Assembly: GCA_029259835.1 (NCBI GenBank)
Contig: JAJDEL010000633.1
Location: forward strand, 1 to 8,094
Reading direction: 5' to 3'
DNA from: Planctomicrobium sp.
GTDB lineage: Bacteria; Planctomycetota; Planctomycetia; Planctomycetales; Planctomycetaceae
DNA: 8,094 bases
Below are positions 6,657-8,094 of this stretch, in pieces. The notes below the pieces were generated by a model. The model saw only the letters and a program-made list of their open reading frames with translations. It was not told the DNA's origin and did not search any database. Position 1 is the stretch's first letter. Each line of letters begins with the position of its first letter. The translations under genes were made by a program, and so were the position numbers.

Positions 6657-6701
6657 GTTTAGCCACACACTTCAAGTGCGTGGCTAAACATCTTATTTTT
6701 C
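6657..6701 (+). terminator. Strong hairpin with T-rich tail (intrinsic-terminator-like, or dispersed palindrome)
   Basis: GTTTAGCCAC at 6657-6666 is the perfect reverse complement of GTGGCTAAAC at 6680-6689. Inside, after one A-C mismatch, CACT (6668-6671) pairs with AGTG (6675-6678) around a 3-base TCA loop. A T-rich run (TCTTATTTTT, 6691-6700) follows on the plus strand, the layout of a rho-independent terminator. No plus-strand gene ends just upstream: the nearest is the antiporter, more than 4 kb away. It lies in the leader of the DUF1801 gene and upstream of the minus-strand peroxiredoxin start. It may therefore be an attenuator, the end of an unseen small RNA, a guard against antisense read-through, or a member of a dispersed palindromic repeat family. 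The hairpin is certain, the role is not. Confidence 0.5.
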
Positions 6702-6734
6702 ATACCTCGTTCTAGAATCTACGAGTAGACGAAC

Positions 6735-7154
6735 ATGGCAGAAAATAAAACTCAAGAGACCGACAGCAGCGTTGATGCATTTCTGGCTGGCGTCGAAGAC
6801 GAAGGTGTCCGAGAGGACTGCGAGAAACTCATTGAAATTTTCCAAAAGATCATCAAGGCACCTCCGAAGATGTGGGGGCCAAGCATCATTGGATTTGGTA
6901 AATACCGCTACAAGTCTGCGGCTGGTCGAGAAGGTGACTGGATGCTTTCAGGCTTCTCGCCGCGCAAGAAAAACATATCCCTCTACGTGACGTGTAATCT
7001 CGACGAGTTCCCGGAGTTTTTGGAGAAGCTTGGGAAGTTCAAGCGGGGAAAGGGGTGCCTGTATGTGAAGCGGCTGGAAGATATTCATCTCCCGACACTT
7101 AAGAAAATGATTCGTAAATCAATTAAGGATCTGAAGGCAGCGGAGCCGAAGTGA
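6735..7154 (+). CDS. DUF1801 (YdhG-like) domain protein
   Basis: This 139-residue cytoplasmic protein matches the DUF1801/YdhG family (PF08818). It shows the family's core segment MWGPSIIGFGKYRYK (residues 46-60), then GREGDWMLSGFSPRKKNISLYV (64-85, broken here by no gap) and the C-terminal KGCLYVKRLEDI (106-117) followed by a Lys-rich helix. Structures of the family show a frataxin-like alpha/beta fold; no reaction is established, and no catalytic set is evident here. A helix with several acidic residues (about 11-40) precedes the core. The ATG has no clear Shine-Dalgarno sequence. A hairpin with a T-rich tail sits about 35-80 bases before the start and could influence transcription. The stop codon lies 2 bases from the convergent nth stop codon. 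Confidence 0.88.
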   Translation: MAENKTQETDSSVDAFLAGVEDEGVREDCEKLIEIFQKIIKAPPKMWGPSIIGFGKYRYKSAAGREGDWMLSGFSPRKKNISLYVTCNLDEFPEFLEKLGKFKRGKGCLYVKRLEDIHLPTLKKMIRKSIKDLKAAEPK

Positions 7155-7156
7155 AT

Positions 7157-7816
7157 TCACTCCAGCGGTTCCAGCCCGACGCGGGGGCAAATTTTTAGCA
7201 GTGGGCAATCTGTACATTGGGGACGACGGGCGATGCAGATTTGGCGACCGTGGTGGATGAGTCGGTGCGAGTAGTTGATCCACTCTTTTTTGGGGAGCAC
7301 TTCGCACAGTTCGCGTTCGATGATCTCCGGGTTTTGGCTCTCTGTCAGGCCAAGGAGATTCGAAATTCTACGTACGTGCGTATCGACAACAACGCCGCTG
7401 GGGATCCCGTATGCGGTTCCGAGTAAGACATTCGCCGTCTTCCGACCGACACCAGGCAACTTAATTAACTCTTCAACCGTCCGTGGAAGTTCACTGTCGT
7501 ACTCCTCAACGAGCCTTTGTGCCATTCCACGCAGATTTTTCGCCTTGGCTCGGAAAAAGCCCAGCGATTTCACAATTTTCTCGACTTGTGACTGAGTCGC
7601 TTTCGCCAATGATTCTGCGTCTGGGAATTTCTGGAAGAGCTTGGGTGTCACAGAATTGACTCGCTCGTCAGTGCATTGTGCAGAGAGAATCGTCGCCGCT
7701 AACAGTTGAAACGGCGTTTCGTGCAGCAATGCGCATTCGGCGACAGGATAGCGTTTCCGCAGCCGAGTGATGACCTTGCGGGCGTGTTTCTTTCTGGCAT
7801 CAATTGTATCAGGCAT
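7157..7816 (-). CDS. nth: Endonuclease III (DNA glycosylase/AP lyase)
   Basis: This base-excision repair enzyme removes oxidised pyrimidines and nicks at the resulting abasic site. From ATG 7816 it has 219 residues, close to the usual length. The helix-hairpin-helix is LPGVGRKTA with catalytic Lys126, followed by VVVDTHV with catalytic Asp145. The C-terminal 4Fe-4S loop is complete: Cys194-x6-Cys201-x2-Cys204-x5-Cys210. An early conserved segment (QLLAATILSAQCTD, residues 37-50) also fits. The frame stays open to an ATG at 7951, which would add 45 residues (about 35 bases from the divergent DUF309 start); that extension does not look like Nth, so 7816 is preferred, though no good Shine-Dalgarno sequence supports either. 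The gene is convergent with the DUF1801 gene, with only 2 bases between stop codons. Confidence 0.97.
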   Translation of the reverse strand: MPDTIDARKKHARKVITRLRKRYPVAECALLHETPFQLLAATILSAQCTDERVNSVTPKLFQKFPDAESLAKATQSQVEKIVKSLGFFRAKAKNLRGMAQRLVEEYDSELPRTVEELIKLPGVGRKTANVLLGTAYGIPSGVVVDTHVRRISNLLGLTESQNPEIIERELCEVLPKKEWINYSHRLIHHGRQICIARRPQCTDCPLLKICPRVGLEPLE

Positions 7817-7977
7817 GGGCTGCGATCTGTTTCGAGTCTTTGACAGCAGGCTCTCAGTGTTTCGAAGCTTTCCGGAAAATGCAAATCTCTTCGGGAAATC
7901 GGTTAGACACTCCTCCGGCACCGGCGCTAGAATTCTTTCAATCAATACCATTTCGAATGTCTATTCAGACGATATAC

Positions 7978-7981
7978 GGAG
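7978..7981 (+). promoter_or_regulatory. Shine-Dalgarno of the DUF309 gene
   Basis: GGAG lies 5 bases before ATG 7987 and supports that start for the truncated plus-strand gene. Confidence 0.55.
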
Positions 7982-7986
7982 CAACA

Positions 7987-8094
7987 ATGTCAATCAGCGG
8001 CGATGATCCACGGCTCGCCGAAGCGATTGAATTGTTCAACCGTCAGGAGTTTTTTGCGTGCCATGACGTGCTCGAAGAAATTTGGTCGGAAACA
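7987..8094 (+). CDS. DUF309 domain protein, N-terminal part (3' truncated)
   Basis: The first 36 codons run off the end of the window. Residues about 10-36 (LAEAIELFNRQEFFACHDVLEEIWSET) match the start of DUF309 (PF03745), whose hallmark is a helix pair with F-N-x-x-x-F-F-x-x-H-x-x-x-E-x-x-W. Family members are small helical proteins of unknown function; the conserved His26, Glu30 and Glu31 look like a possible metal or catalytic cluster, but that is inference. It is divergent from nth, and the roughly 170 bases between their preferred starts should hold both promoters; no convincing pair of -35 and -10 elements could be picked by eye. Confidence 0.82.
   Translation, partial: MSISGDDPRLAEAIELFNRQEFFACHDVLEEIWSET

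Noticed and set aside
7840..7845. A perfect TTGACA word on the plus strand upstream of the DUF309 gene
   Set aside because: There is no -10 hexamer at a proper spacing, and it lies within or next to the nth 5' region.

Overview
The window looks like a piece of a planctomycete chromosome. The case rests on gene content: an exported SGSH-type sulfatase next to an exported esterase, a BNR-repeat sialidase-like protein, and an ECF sigma factor paired with a small soluble zinc-binding anti-sigma protein. Base composition is moderate (about half G+C by eye) and most genes have weak or no Shine-Dalgarno sequence. The taxonomic assignment is an inference; there is no rRNA or marker gene here.

Layout. 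Bases 1-474 (+) hold the C-terminal end of a BNR/sialidase-like protein. Bases 609-2288 (+) encode a CPA2-type cation/proton antiporter fused to a C-terminal CBS pair; its usual transport acidic pair reads Asn-Asn. A convergent minus-strand block follows, listed here in transcription order: an exported PrxQ/Bcp-type peroxiredoxin (6559-5987), an SGSH-like sulfatase (5751-4327), an exported alpha/beta hydrolase (4287-3355), an ECF sigma factor (3280-2669) and its anti-sigma protein (2666-2415). Next come a plus-strand DUF1801 protein (6735-7154), a convergent endonuclease III (nth, 7816-7157) and the first 36 codons of a plus-strand DUF309 protein (7987 to the window end).

How the genes fit together. 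Sialidase-like protein, sulfatase and esterase suggest use of a sulfated, acylated or amino-sugar-rich glycan outside the cytoplasm. The sigma and anti-sigma genes are translationally coupled and could control this block or a distant regulon. The anti-sigma protein is cysteine-rich and has no membrane segment, so it would sense a cytoplasmic signal, possibly redox or metal. The nth, DUF1801 and DUF309 genes look like an unrelated housekeeping stretch.

The most unusual non-coding signals flank the peroxiredoxin gene. At 5838-5960 there is a long imperfect inverted repeat in which four CGGAT words, spaced 10-9-10, are mirrored in exact register by four ATC(C/T)G words with the same spacing, around a small apical hairpin. 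At 6657-6689 there is a hairpin with a perfect 10-bp outer stem followed by a T-rich tract, oriented to the plus strand, although no plus-strand gene ends upstream of it. Both look like dispersed intergenic elements or RNA-level structures. No intact mobile element, CRISPR array, tRNA or rRNA was seen. No fully novel multi-gene system could be supported.
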